Assembly: GCA_023653095.1 (NCBI GenBank)
Contig: JAMNXP010000002.1
Location: 223,517-287,516 of the forward strand
DNA length: 64,000 bases
Reading direction: 5' to 3'
DNA from: Bacteroidia bacterium
GTDB lineage: Bacteria; Bacteroidota; Bacteroidia; NS11-12g; UBA955
Of this stretch, positions 54,958-63,972 are shown in pieces. Position 1 is the stretch's first letter; each line of letters begins with the position of its first letter. Below the pieces are notes generated by a model. It saw only the letters and a program-made list of their open reading frames with translations, searched no databases and was not told where the DNA came from. Made by a program: the position numbers and the translations under genes.

Positions 54958-55090
54958 TCAGCTCTCAGCCATCGGCGGTCAGCGGTCAGCCGAACACCGA
55001 TCACCGAACACCGAACACCGATCACCGACCACCGTTCACCGACCACCGAACACCGAACACCGATCACCGAACACCGATCACCGTTCACCA
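54958..55090. repeat. Composite heptad-repeat array 3
   Basis: Nineteen perfectly in-phase 7-base units fill 133 bases: TCAGCTC, TCAGCCA, TCGGCGG, TCAGCGG, TCAGCCG, then fourteen of the type AACACCG / ATCACCG / ACCACCG / TTCACCG. Their reverse complement is the CGGTGAT type of array 1. The stop codon of the GldK-like gene (55078-55080) is inside the array. It lies between that gene and the susC promoter. Confidence 0.95.
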
Positions 55091-56286
55091 GCTTTAACAA
55101 TCCTAATTACCGTGCGGAAACCTATTTTCGCACTTTGATGATCGCCGCGCTGAATTTGAACGGCCTCGGGATTTAAATAGTGGAATTCATCTGCCCAGGA
55201 GCCACCTTTTACGGCGAAATGATGCCATAAATCATTTTCCTGATATAAGTAATTAACCAGTTTTTCTGGTGGGACGGTATAGTCGGGATTGGCAATCAAT
55301 TTTCCTTCACCGGTTCCTTCAACACTTGGAAGCGTTAAAACCCACTCAAGGTCATTAAATAATTTTCCTGCGGCTTTTGAGGATGTCCATTCAGATACGT
55401 TTCCGAAGAGTTCTGTATTATCCATGTTTTTGGGATTTACGGATATGGTGGTTGTACCGTTGTTTGCGGTTAATAACGACAAACGTTCATCTCGTAGTTG
55501 TTTGTAATTGATGTTGTTGCTGAATGAATTTACGAGGGCATAGTATTTTGCAGAACCATAGCTCGGCAAATAAGGAACTTTGGCGAAGTAATTAGAATAA
55601 TTCTCTTTTTCTTTTTTAGAAAGCGTTCTGTAAAAGTGCATGGCTACGGCTTCGGCAGATTGCACAAATTCTGCCGATGTTGGTAGGTCTACTTGAATCT
55701 TATATCCCTCGGGAAGCTGCCCAGAAAATTCAGCATTTAATTTTTCTTCCAACCAATTGCAATACTGGGTCGCCTGAAATTGAGATACCCCAACCACGGG
55801 GAAATCTGAGTATGCTGGGTGTTGGAAATAATAATGGACAAATGCTTCTTGGTAAGTTGCAGACGAAACCCAAACATTGGTATCGGGGTGAGCCCAAGCT
55901 CGATTGATTTGTTGCTTTTTGAAAAAAGCAGAAGTGTCAGAATTTAAAAAATCACGATACTCCTTATTGGTTACTTCAGAATAGGAGCAATAGAATGGGC
56001 TGATTTCAAAGTTCTTGGAAATCTGCTGAATGGTGTCATAGCCCCAAGGTTGGTGAATTTGAACCATAGGGCCGGTGAAATTAGTGGGCTCAAAGTAGTT
56101 TTCAAACAACCACTGTCTGAAATTATTTTTTCCTGTGATTCTGATTCCACCTAGCGGATAATCAAAATGATTGTAGTAGTACTTACGGCTGTGAATGGGG
56201 TTGGGGAGGTCTTGAGATTTCAAAGGAGTAAAAGACCCCAGAGAAAAAAGTAAAATCCAAAAATGAGCAAGCTTGTGATTATTCAT
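55078..56286 (-). CDS. GldK-like protein (formylglycine-generating-enzyme / SUMF1 fold)
   Basis: 402 residues from the ATG sharing a base with the lptD stop (TAATG); the frame is open upstream, but that part is inside lptD. A signal peptide ends LKSQ. The SUMF1-like fold is shown by FYCSYSEVTNKEYRDFL, FPVVGVSQFQATQYCNWLEEKL, ELFGNVSEWTSSK and the terminal AVKGGSWADEFHY with KIGFRTVIRI. GldK/PorK proteins of this fold form the periplasmic ring of the T9SS, but this copy is not next to gldL, gldM or gldN and has no lipobox, so it may be a paralogue. Its stop codon is supplied by repeat array 3. Confidence 0.8.
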   Translation of the reverse strand: MNNHKLAHFWILLFSLGSFTPLKSQDLPNPIHSRKYYYNHFDYPLGGIRITGKNNFRQWLFENYFEPTNFTGPMVQIHQPWGYDTIQQISKNFEISPFYCSYSEVTNKEYRDFLNSDTSAFFKKQQINRAWAHPDTNVWVSSATYQEAFVHYYFQHPAYSDFPVVGVSQFQATQYCNWLEEKLNAEFSGQLPEGYKIQVDLPTSAEFVQSAEAVAMHFYRTLSKKEKENYSNYFAKVPYLPSYGSAKYYALVNSFSNNINYKQLRDERLSLLTANNGTTTISVNPKNMDNTELFGNVSEWTSSKAAGKLFNDLEWVLTLPSVEGTGEGKLIANPDYTVPPEKLVNYLYQENDLWHHFAVKGGSWADEFHYLNPEAVQIQRGDHQSAKIGFRTVIRIVKAGER

Positions 56287-58898
56287 TACATCAAGAACGG
56301 ATTTGACATCACTTTCTTTTTTAATTTCAAATCTTGTAACAATCGGCTGACGGGTCTGAGTGTGAAAAGCCATTGTTTCCCGTAGCCGTTGGGTATCCAG
56401 CTGAACTCCAGTTGCCAGCAATGAAGATTTCGTACAACGCTGAACGACGAAGCCGCAACTTCACGGCGTCTGAAATCATAACCGGTTTGGTAGCCAATTT
56501 TCCAGTTTTCGGTGATAGAAAGATCTCCTGAAATTGTAAACTGACTTGTAGAAAGTCTGTTAGCAGGAGATAGTGATTCCGCATTGTAATTCATCATGTA
56601 GGCAAAATTGACGCTCCAAGGGATGTTGAAATCGTAATAATTCATGCGATTTACAGTAATATCTCTTAATTCAGGTTCTTCTTCTGAGTTCAGTTTTCGG
56701 GGTTTCAACTGTCCAGATTGAGCGGCTTTATCTTTACTGAAGTCTGAGGCCGAGAAGGTAGTGTTCACGTTAATTCCCGCAGTTCTGAATCTGAGCAGGC
56801 CTTGATTGTTGGCGTATGCAAATTGATTGATGGTTCTTCCGGTGGATGTTCTAACATACGGTGAATAGCCAGCGTTGGAATTGATTCTAAGTTTTTTAAA
56901 TATGACCGTGTTGAATGATAGTCTGATGTCAGACCAATTCATGGAGTCAGCAAAAATATTGTAATTTCCGCTAATGTTTAGCTGATCAATGATGTTGAAT
57001 TTTTCAACATTAGATTTTGAAGTTGAATCTTTTTTAGTGACTTTTTTTCCTTGAAAGTTATTATTGATTCCAAAATTGATGTTGCCACTTTCGCGTTGAA
57101 CTAAGTTGCCAATAGGACTTTTTTCGAAGAATTGATAATTTATGATTCGACCTCCAGAGTCGGTGTAAGATCGCGACCAATTTCTTTTGAAAGCATCAAT
57201 TTCTGGAGTGTAAGTCATTCCAATGGTAGGAGTGATGGTATGTCTGATTGCTCTTAAATTGCCAATTTTTAGGTTGTTTACGGTTCCGTAAATGTTGGTT
57301 TTGAGGTTGCCAGAGAAGTTGTACCCGTATTGTCTAAAAAAGCCAAAGGTATCGCGATTTACCACTTTATCAGTTGCAGTGTCCCATGATTTGATTTGAC
57401 CATTGAGGTGCCAATTTTCGCGGTAATTAAAGCTTGGTGAAAAATTTAAAATGCCTTTAAAAAATTTAAAATTAGTACTAATTGGAATACTGTGCCTCAT
57501 TCCTGATCTTAAAGAATTGAAGGCTTCCATATACCTGTCAGAAAATATAATGGTATCTTTTGTTTGAATATTATTTGCAATATCTCCCGAGTAACTCAAT
57601 CTGATTTGTTGATACCATTTAGAATTATTTCCAATTTTGGAGGCAAAGGGAGTTAAACTTGATACCCCTAAATTTACCGAAGGAAGCTCCAATCTAAAAT
57701 CGCCGTTTTGTGTGTTCTGAGAGTGTCTGGCCGACATGCTCATATTCAATTTACGCTTGAAAAAGGCTCTACTGTAATTTACACTTGATGTGAATTGGTT
57801 GTTGGCCAAAGAATTTAAATCTCTACTATTTCTTTGATTAAATCCTTTGGTAACAATATTGATATTTCCATTAAACGTAATTCCTGGAATTAATTTAGGA
57901 TCTATGTTAAAATTGCTTCGAATATTAAAGTCGGCATTTCGAGCAAATTGAGGCGAAGCCTCATCGTATCCATTTGAAAAACGACTATATTGAACGGCTA
58001 AATTTCCCCTAAATTTATACCTTCTAAAATATTGAGTTTGCAGTCCTAATCTGAAGTCTCCGTTTAGGTACGCATCTGAATTGATTTGTAAATCGGAGTA
58101 AGGTCCAAGTCCCAAATAATAACCAATATTCTGAATATAAAAGCTGCTATTTGCACCATTAAAACCCACGCTTGGAAAAATCAACCCGCTCTGTTGTCCC
58201 TTTTTCAAAGGAGCCAAACCAAACGGAAGTGCAAACGGGGTAGGGATGTCGGCAAAAACCAGATTTGCTGGCCCAAAAAGTGCCTTGTTATTTGGCATGA
58301 CTTTGACCTTCGATGAATTCAAAAAGAAATGCGGATGATCAGCGTCGCAGGTGGTAATTTTGCCTTGTACGCCGGTAAAAGAACCGTCATTTTGCTTTAA
58401 AACAGTACCTAGATGGATGTAAGCTTGATCTTGAACAAGTTTCAAACCGTAAACCCGTCCTTTTCCAGAAGACGAGTTATATCGCATACTGTCAGCGGTA
58501 AATTTATCGGCCTTGTCCTGAAGTTCGGGCTTTTCTATGTAGTTCCCCAAGGTATCTATGGTTCCGCGGGCAAAAAGTTCTTTGGTGACCAAATCAACAT
58601 CTATTTCATAAGCTTTTAAGTGGGTTTGGGCACTTTTAATGTCTGATTCGCGGTATAGAAAGACCTTTTTTTCAGCCAAATTGAAACTCATGGAATCTTT
58701 TGCGTGGAATTCTATGATTTCAGAAAGGCCCGATTTTTTGATTTTCGGGGGATTTTGACTCGAATCAATTGAGGTGTCTGAAATGTTAGACAATGAATCT
58801 TTAGACTCTATGTTTTGGGCAAATAATCTTTGGGGTGCTAGCAACCATATATATATCCACAGAACGACCGTGATATGTTTTTTGTCGATTTTTAGCAT
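56286..58898 (-). CDS. lptD: LptD-like LPS assembly outer-membrane protein
   Basis: 870 residues from the ATG at 58898; a TTG three codons earlier is the only longer option. A signal peptide ends LFAQ. Residues 60-230 resemble the OstA/LptA beta-taco domain (KVFLYRESDIKSA, then GRVYGLKLVQDQAYIHLG), and the rest is a large barrel of the Bacteroidota LptD type (IPTPFALPFGLAPLKKGQQSGLIFP is the conserved lead-in). It inserts LPS into the outer leaflet. No lptE is adjacent. It is coupled to the GldK-like gene and divergent from the amidase with a 30-base shared control region. Confidence 0.9.
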   Translation of the reverse strand: MLKIDKKHITVVLWIYIWLLAPQRLFAQNIESKDSLSNISDTSIDSSQNPPKIKKSGLSEIIEFHAKDSMSFNLAEKKVFLYRESDIKSAQTHLKAYEIDVDLVTKELFARGTIDTLGNYIEKPELQDKADKFTADSMRYNSSSGKGRVYGLKLVQDQAYIHLGTVLKQNDGSFTGVQGKITTCDADHPHFFLNSSKVKVMPNNKALFGPANLVFADIPTPFALPFGLAPLKKGQQSGLIFPSVGFNGANSSFYIQNIGYYLGLGPYSDLQINSDAYLNGDFRLGLQTQYFRRYKFRGNLAVQYSRFSNGYDEASPQFARNADFNIRSNFNIDPKLIPGITFNGNINIVTKGFNQRNSRDLNSLANNQFTSSVNYSRAFFKRKLNMSMSARHSQNTQNGDFRLELPSVNLGVSSLTPFASKIGNNSKWYQQIRLSYSGDIANNIQTKDTIIFSDRYMEAFNSLRSGMRHSIPISTNFKFFKGILNFSPSFNYRENWHLNGQIKSWDTATDKVVNRDTFGFFRQYGYNFSGNLKTNIYGTVNNLKIGNLRAIRHTITPTIGMTYTPEIDAFKRNWSRSYTDSGGRIINYQFFEKSPIGNLVQRESGNINFGINNNFQGKKVTKKDSTSKSNVEKFNIIDQLNISGNYNIFADSMNWSDIRLSFNTVIFKKLRINSNAGYSPYVRTSTGRTINQFAYANNQGLLRFRTAGINVNTTFSASDFSKDKAAQSGQLKPRKLNSEEEPELRDITVNRMNYYDFNIPWSVNFAYMMNYNAESLSPANRLSTSQFTISGDLSITENWKIGYQTGYDFRRREVAASSFSVVRNLHCWQLEFSWIPNGYGKQWLFTLRPVSRLLQDLKLKKKVMSNPFLM

Positions 58899-58904
58899 AT
58901 TTCC

Positions 58905-58912
58905 CAAAAGTG
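58905..58912 (-). promoter_or_regulatory. Probable -7 element for lptD
   Basis: On the reverse strand CACTTTTG, a TAnnTTTG variant with C in first position, lies 6 bases before the lptD ATG. Confidence 0.4.
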
Positions 58913-58915
58913 CAT

Positions 58916-58923
58916 CAACTTTG
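58916..58923 (+). promoter_or_regulatory. Probable -7 element for the amidase gene
   Basis: CAACTTTG, the same C-for-T variant, lies 5 bases before the GTG start at 58929. The two elements face away from each other with only three bases between them. Confidence 0.45.
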
Positions 58924-58928
58924 AATCT

Positions 58929-59732
58929 GTGAAATCCGTTTATAAAGGCATGACTCGTTTGATTGCAGTTGCAATATTACTGTCTTTTATGCCGTCTGCG
59001 AAATCTCCGCTGCGGAAAATCGACCAAGTGCAAACAATTGTACTCGATGCAGGACACGGTGGTGCGGATCCCGGAAGTATTTCTGGGGGATTAAACGAAA
59101 AAGACATCACTTTAGCGATAACGTTAAAAGTGGGCAAATATCTTAAAGACAGTATTCCCGATTTGCGCGTGTTGTACACGCGGATGGCTGACAAGTCAGT
59201 AAAATTGTCAGACAGGCCCATCATAGCTAACCGAAACGAAGCTGATTTATTTATTTCCATTCATTGTAATGCTAATGATAGTCCCAAACCTGAAGGTAGC
59301 GAGACTTATTTTATGGGCGTGCACAAAAATGATGGAAACCTTCAGGTTGCAAAAAGAGAGAATTCAGCCATTGTCTATGAGCAAGATTACAGAGACAACG
59401 CTAAGTATGGTGGTTTCGACCCCAATTCCCCAGAGAGCCATATCATCTTTGCCTTAGTACAGAATGCTTTTTTAAATCAGGCTTTGAGAATCTCTTCTTA
59501 TGTTGAAGAGGAAACATCAAAAGTCTCCGAAATCAGAAGTCGTGGTGTAAAACAAGCGGGTTTTTTAGTTTTATGGAAAACATCCATGCCAGCGATTTTA
59601 ATAGAAACAGGTTTCATAACCAATCCCGAAAATAGAAAGTACCTTCAATCTGAAGTAGGACAGGATGCAATTGCTAAAGGAATTTTTAGGGCAATTAGGC
59701 ATTATAAGGCTCATATTGAGAAAAAGAGGTAG
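58929..59732 (+). CDS. N-acetylmuramoyl-L-alanine amidase (Amidase_3)
   Basis: 267 residues from GTG. The N-terminal hydrophobic stretch (about 9-24) exports it to the periplasm. Zinc ligands are His43 (VLDAGHGG), Glu57 (NEKD) and His112 (ISIHCNAN), with catalytic Glu226 in LIETGFI. It cuts the bond between MurNAc and the stem peptide, as needed for daughter-cell separation; FtsX in this window belongs to the system that activates such enzymes in other bacteria. The regulatory helix that blocks AmiC-type enzymes is not obvious. Divergent from lptD. Confidence 0.94.
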   Translation: MKSVYKGMTRLIAVAILLSFMPSAKSPLRKIDQVQTIVLDAGHGGADPGSISGGLNEKDITLAITLKVGKYLKDSIPDLRVLYTRMADKSVKLSDRPIIANRNEADLFISIHCNANDSPKPEGSETYFMGVHKNDGNLQVAKRENSAIVYEQDYRDNAKYGGFDPNSPESHIIFALVQNAFLNQALRISSYVEEETSKVSEIRSRGVKQAGFLVLWKTSMPAILIETGFITNPENRKYLQSEVGQDAIAKGIFRAIRHYKAHIEKKR

Positions 59733-59913
59733 TTTTTGAGAGTTTTTGGCAATGCTAACTCTTGGTTTGTCAATATTTTGTAAAAATAAACAGCGAATTC
59801 TACGCTTTTCATAGGCCTTAAAGATTTTTTCTCTTTGAATTACTAAAATCTATAGCAATCATAAAAGAAATTTACTTTCTTGCATTAAAATTTACCAAAA
59901 GAAAGGAAAATCT

Positions 59914-62900
59914 ATGAGATTAAACACTACAGTTATTAAAAACTTGCATGTTTTGGGGTTTCTGTTGCTTGGATTGTTTTCCAGCAATAAGTCCCAAGCC
60001 CAAGGTACGCCGTGTGCTGGGCAAGCTGCTTATGGTTGCGGCTACCGTTATGGTTACTGCGGAGACGTAGACGGCATTAAAATTATCAATGGAGCGGGTA
60101 CGGTTTTAGCAAGTTACAGTGGACAGTCGTGTAACACGGTTACATCTTACCGCGGAATCATGAATCAAGGTTCTTCCATTGACTTAACCGCCGGTGAAGA
60201 AGTGACCATCGAATTGACCGGAACAGAGTGGAATGGTTATTACACACGTCCAGGTGTTTGGATGGATGTTAGTTTAGATAATCAGTTTCAAGCGGGTGAA
60301 TGCGTAATTGACCCTGCTTCGTATACTATTGGTGGTACAGCAACTACCTTTAAGGTAAAAGTTCCTTGTTTTACAAAGGCGGGTACTTCCTATTTAAGAG
60401 TAAGAGGTTCAATGACCGCATTTAACATGACAAAAAACCAAGGTTGTGGCAATGTTAATACCTATGGCAATGTTTTTGACATCGTTGTTAATTATAAATT
60501 AGGTTCCACGCCCGTTGCTAATTTTGTTATTCCCAAAGATACCATGTGGGAAGGTTCTCCAGTGTTGTTCTCAGCTACCAATCCCAATGCAGGAGCTTCT
60601 TATACTTGGAAGTTCGACAAGGCAGACGTTGTCATCAATAGTAACTCTACCAAAGGATCAGCGCAATGGAATACAGCGGGTAAATACGATGTATTTATGA
60701 AGGTAGATTATTGCGGTATTGCAGATTCTATCACAAAACAAGTGCGTATTGACGCTCCAACACAAGCTCCAGTTGCTGACTTTATCGCAGACAACAATGA
60801 AGTTGAGGTTGGTTATGATGTGAACCTATTTGACTTGAGTAAAAACGGTGCTACAAGTTGGGTGTGGGAAATTTACTCACCAACCGGTATGGGTGATGAT
60901 GTAAGCACTGCAAAGAATGCAAACTTTAACATTGTAGAAGGTGGATGGCATAAAGTATGTTTGACATCTTCGAATACTAAGGGCAACTCAAAAACAGTAT
61001 GTAAAGATCGTTACATTGAGGGATTGCCTACCCTAGACAACTACATGGGTCCACAAAAAGTGGCTACTACTCGTTATGGTCGTTTGTTTGACCACGCAGG
61101 TCCAACAGGCAACTATGCAGCTAACCGTAAAACATCCATTGACTATTTCCAAATCTTGCCTTGCGGCGCGAAGGAAATTCGTTTGTCATTCTCTGACTTA
61201 GACTTGGCAGACAACGGAGATAAATTCACTATTTACGATTCAGATCAGGAAGATCCAAACAAATTGGTTGTTCAAATCACTGGAGCAAACTTCAAGTTGT
61301 ACGATACAGCAGTATTCAAATTGAAGAGCGGCGCAGGATTTTTGACTTTCGAATCAAACGGATCAGGTCAAGGCCGTGGATTTGTATTGAACTGGGATTC
61401 AGATTTGGAGACCCCAACAGCACCAGACGCAGACTTCACCTTCCCTTACTCAAAAGTGGGTAACGGTGTTGCAATGACATTGACTAACACAACAGCAAAC
61501 ACTAAAGGTGTACCTGAATACTTGTGGTTGAGAGACGACGGAACAGGAACTAATACCTTCTTCCTAGACGGAACATCCGTAGATTACGATTTCCAAGATT
61601 ACAACGATGCAACACACAAAGTATGTTTGGTAGCAGCAACTTGTACTGGAAATGACACCATGTGTAAGAACATTGTGGTTTACACTCCAACCTCACCATC
61701 AGAAGTTGATTTTGTAGCGAGCAACCAACGTCCATCTATCGGACAGACGGTGAAGTTCACTACTACAACAGATTTTGCTGACAAGTATATCTGGAGCATC
61801 TTCCCAACAACGTTCAAGTTTGTAAACGGAACATCAGCAGCGAGCCAAAATCCTGAGATTGAGTTCACAGCAGGTGGAGCATACACGTTCACATTAACAG
61901 CATACAATGATTTGGGTGGTCGTTCATTGACCGAGAAGAAGGTAATCAAGAACAAATACGTAATCTGTATTGACTATTGCATTCCTTTGACCAACATGGT
62001 ATCAAAAGACATCGCTATCAACTCAGTAAAAGTAACAGACAAGAACAACTTGATTTTGTTGAACTCTGAGACTGCAAGCGGAACATCTTACAATGACTAC
62101 ACCGACAAGAAGCCAATGAATATGACTTACGGTGCGAAATACAATGTAGAGATCACCAGAAGAAGCAGTTCAAACGATGCGAACTACAAAGTATGGGTAG
62201 ACTGGAACATTGATGGAGACTTCGATGACCAAGGCGAAGAAGTATTGGCAACAAGCTCATCAAAAGCACAATTGGTATCAGGTGCATTTACCGTACCTGA
62301 GTTGAGCAAGAGTTTTGAAGGCGTAACCCGCATGCGTGTAGGTGTGTCTTACGGAAACTTTGCAAACTTACCATGTGGAGTAAACCAAGTAGGAGAGTTT
62401 GAAGACTATGCTATTAAATTGGCGAACGACAATTCAGCCCCACAGATCAACTTGGTGGGTTCAGACACCGTACGCGTAGAAAGAGGAACCTCAGCATCAT
62501 CATGCTACCAAGAGATTGCATCACAAACATACGTAGGAGTGGACGCAACAGAAGGTGACATCACAAACAAGGTGGTAATCACTTCAGACTTAGATTGTTT
62601 GGCAGCCGGTGTATACAGCATGGAGTTCAATTTGACCGACGCATCAGGTAACAAGGCAGAACCTAAGACCCGTACCATCATTGTGGTATTGGATAGAACA
62701 GGTCCAGTATTGACCTTGCAAGGAAAAGACACGGTAACTATTGAGCAGTGTGGAACCTTCAGCGATCCAGGTGCCGTAGCAAACGACGCGGTAGACGGAG
62801 ATTTGACCACAGCTATCAAAGTAGCAGGTTCAGTAGATCCAGCAACAGTAGGTGACTACATATTGACTTATAACGTAAAAGATGCACAAGGCAACGAGTC

Positions 62901-63972
62901 ATCAAAGACTAGAGTAGTAAAAGTACGTGATACACAGAAGCCAGGTATTTACCGCTTAGGAACACGTATCACAGATAAGATGGTTATCAATGTACAGATC
63001 AACCAAGCATTTGTAGATGATATCTACGCTTTAGATCCATGCAACGGAAACATCTTCTTGTCAAAAACTCCAGGCTTTAACGGAGTGGTAAACAACCAAG
63101 AGAGAGCAACTTACCCAATCATCTACAATGCTAAAGATCCTTCAGGAAACGCAGCAGACGAAGACGGGTTCACAATCTTGTACGTAGTAGACGACTTCAT
63201 TGCACCCAACATTGAGTTGAATACCTCAGACACGGTATTGCACGACGTGAACGAGCCTTATGCATCACGCAGCGCAACAGTAACTGATAACTACTATGCA
63301 GCAAGCCAAGTATCAGTGGTACGTACCGGTAAGGTAGATCCATATACATTGGGAACATACGTTGAGACGTTCATCGCAACAGATGCATCAGGCAACAAAG
63401 CAACCAAGATGCGTTATGTAAAAGTGGTAGACCGCATTGCACCTGAATTGACTGCACCAGCAGTATCAGCATGTATCGGATCACCCTTCTGGGCAATGAG
63501 TGGCTTGATTGTGAAAGACAACTACTATTCATCAACAGACTTGATGCCATTGATCAAAGTGGTATACAGCAACGTGAACATCTACGAGGCGGGTGCATAC
63601 AGCATCAACTACTCAATCATTGACCCATCAGGAAATGAGGCAGCGATCGTATCACGTACAGTATACGTACAATATCCTCCAAACTGTCAGAATACCTTCT
63701 TGGGTAACGCTGACTTGAAACTGGAAGATGCGGTATCAGTTTATCCTAACCCAACATCAGGCAAAGTGAACGTAGCGTTCGCATTGAACAACAACGAGCC
63801 ATTGCAGGTGAGTGTTGTAAATGCAGTAGGGGCGAACGTAGCAAACTACAGCTTCGAGGGTGGAGTAGGAAACCAAGAGATTGACTTAGGATCATTCGGA
63901 ACTGGAGTATACTTCATCCGCATGACCAACAACGGTCAGTCAACCATGAAGAAATTGGTTGTAAACAACTAA
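59914..63972 (+). CDS. Large modular T9SS surface protein (GEVED, PKD, CUB-like, DUF5011 repeats)
   Basis: 1352 residues. Signal peptide to about 30 (SQAQG). In order: an N-terminal Cys-rich domain (35-190), PKD-like modules (about 200-280 and 287-370), a CUB-like domain (about 380-500), two more PKD-like modules (510-680), a GEVED domain (about 690-835; VWVDWNIDGDFDDQGEE), about five DUF5011-type Ig repeats (840-1265; LTYNVKDAQGNESS) and a type A sorting domain beginning VYPNPTSGKV. Likely an abundant surface adhesin. The 181-base leader region upstream is A/T-rich, with a purine-rich stretch AAAGAAAGGAAAA before the ATG. Codon choice changes markedly after about 61,050. Confidence 0.92.
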   Translation: MRLNTTVIKNLHVLGFLLLGLFSSNKSQAQGTPCAGQAAYGCGYRYGYCGDVDGIKIINGAGTVLASYSGQSCNTVTSYRGIMNQGSSIDLTAGEEVTIELTGTEWNGYYTRPGVWMDVSLDNQFQAGECVIDPASYTIGGTATTFKVKVPCFTKAGTSYLRVRGSMTAFNMTKNQGCGNVNTYGNVFDIVVNYKLGSTPVANFVIPKDTMWEGSPVLFSATNPNAGASYTWKFDKADVVINSNSTKGSAQWNTAGKYDVFMKVDYCGIADSITKQVRIDAPTQAPVADFIADNNEVEVGYDVNLFDLSKNGATSWVWEIYSPTGMGDDVSTAKNANFNIVEGGWHKVCLTSSNTKGNSKTVCKDRYIEGLPTLDNYMGPQKVATTRYGRLFDHAGPTGNYAANRKTSIDYFQILPCGAKEIRLSFSDLDLADNGDKFTIYDSDQEDPNKLVVQITGANFKLYDTAVFKLKSGAGFLTFESNGSGQGRGFVLNWDSDLETPTAPDADFTFPYSKVGNGVAMTLTNTTANTKGVPEYLWLRDDGTGTNTFFLDGTSVDYDFQDYNDATHKVCLVAATCTGNDTMCKNIVVYTPTSPSEVDFVASNQRPSIGQTVKFTTTTDFADKYIWSIFPTTFKFVNGTSAASQNPEIEFTAGGAYTFTLTAYNDLGGRSLTEKKVIKNKYVICIDYCIPLTNMVSKDIAINSVKVTDKNNLILLNSETASGTSYNDYTDKKPMNMTYGAKYNVEITRRSSSNDANYKVWVDWNIDGDFDDQGEEVLATSSSKAQLVSGAFTVPELSKSFEGVTRMRVGVSYGNFANLPCGVNQVGEFEDYAIKLANDNSAPQINLVGSDTVRVERGTSASSCYQEIASQTYVGVDATEGDITNKVVITSDLDCLAAGVYSMEFNLTDASGNKAEPKTRTIIVVLDRTGPVLTLQGKDTVTIEQCGTFSDPGAVANDAVDGDLTTAIKVAGSVDPATVGDYILTYNVKDAQGNESSKTRVVKVRDTQKPGIYRLGTRITDKMVINVQINQAFVDDIYALDPCNGNIFLSKTPGFNGVVNNQERATYPIIYNAKDPSGNAADEDGFTILYVVDDFIAPNIELNTSDTVLHDVNEPYASRSATVTDNYYAASQVSVVRTGKVDPYTLGTYVETFIATDASGNKATKMRYVKVVDRIAPELTAPAVSACIGSPFWAMSGLIVKDNYYSSTDLMPLIKVVYSNVNIYEAGAYSINYSIIDPSGNEAAIVSRTVYVQYPPNCQNTFLGNADLKLEDAVSVYPNPTSGKVNVAFALNNNEPLQVSVVNAVGANVANYSFEGGVGNQEIDLGSFGTGVYFIRMTNNGQSTMKKLVVNN

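Noticed and set aside
54958..55090. Possible CRISPR array
   Set aside because: Units are 7 bases with no spacers, no leader and no cas genes; the same holds for the other two arrays.
56287..56421. Longer GldK-like protein starting inside lptD
   Set aside because: The extension is an out-of-frame reading of the lptD 3' end; the TAATG start gives a clean signal peptide.
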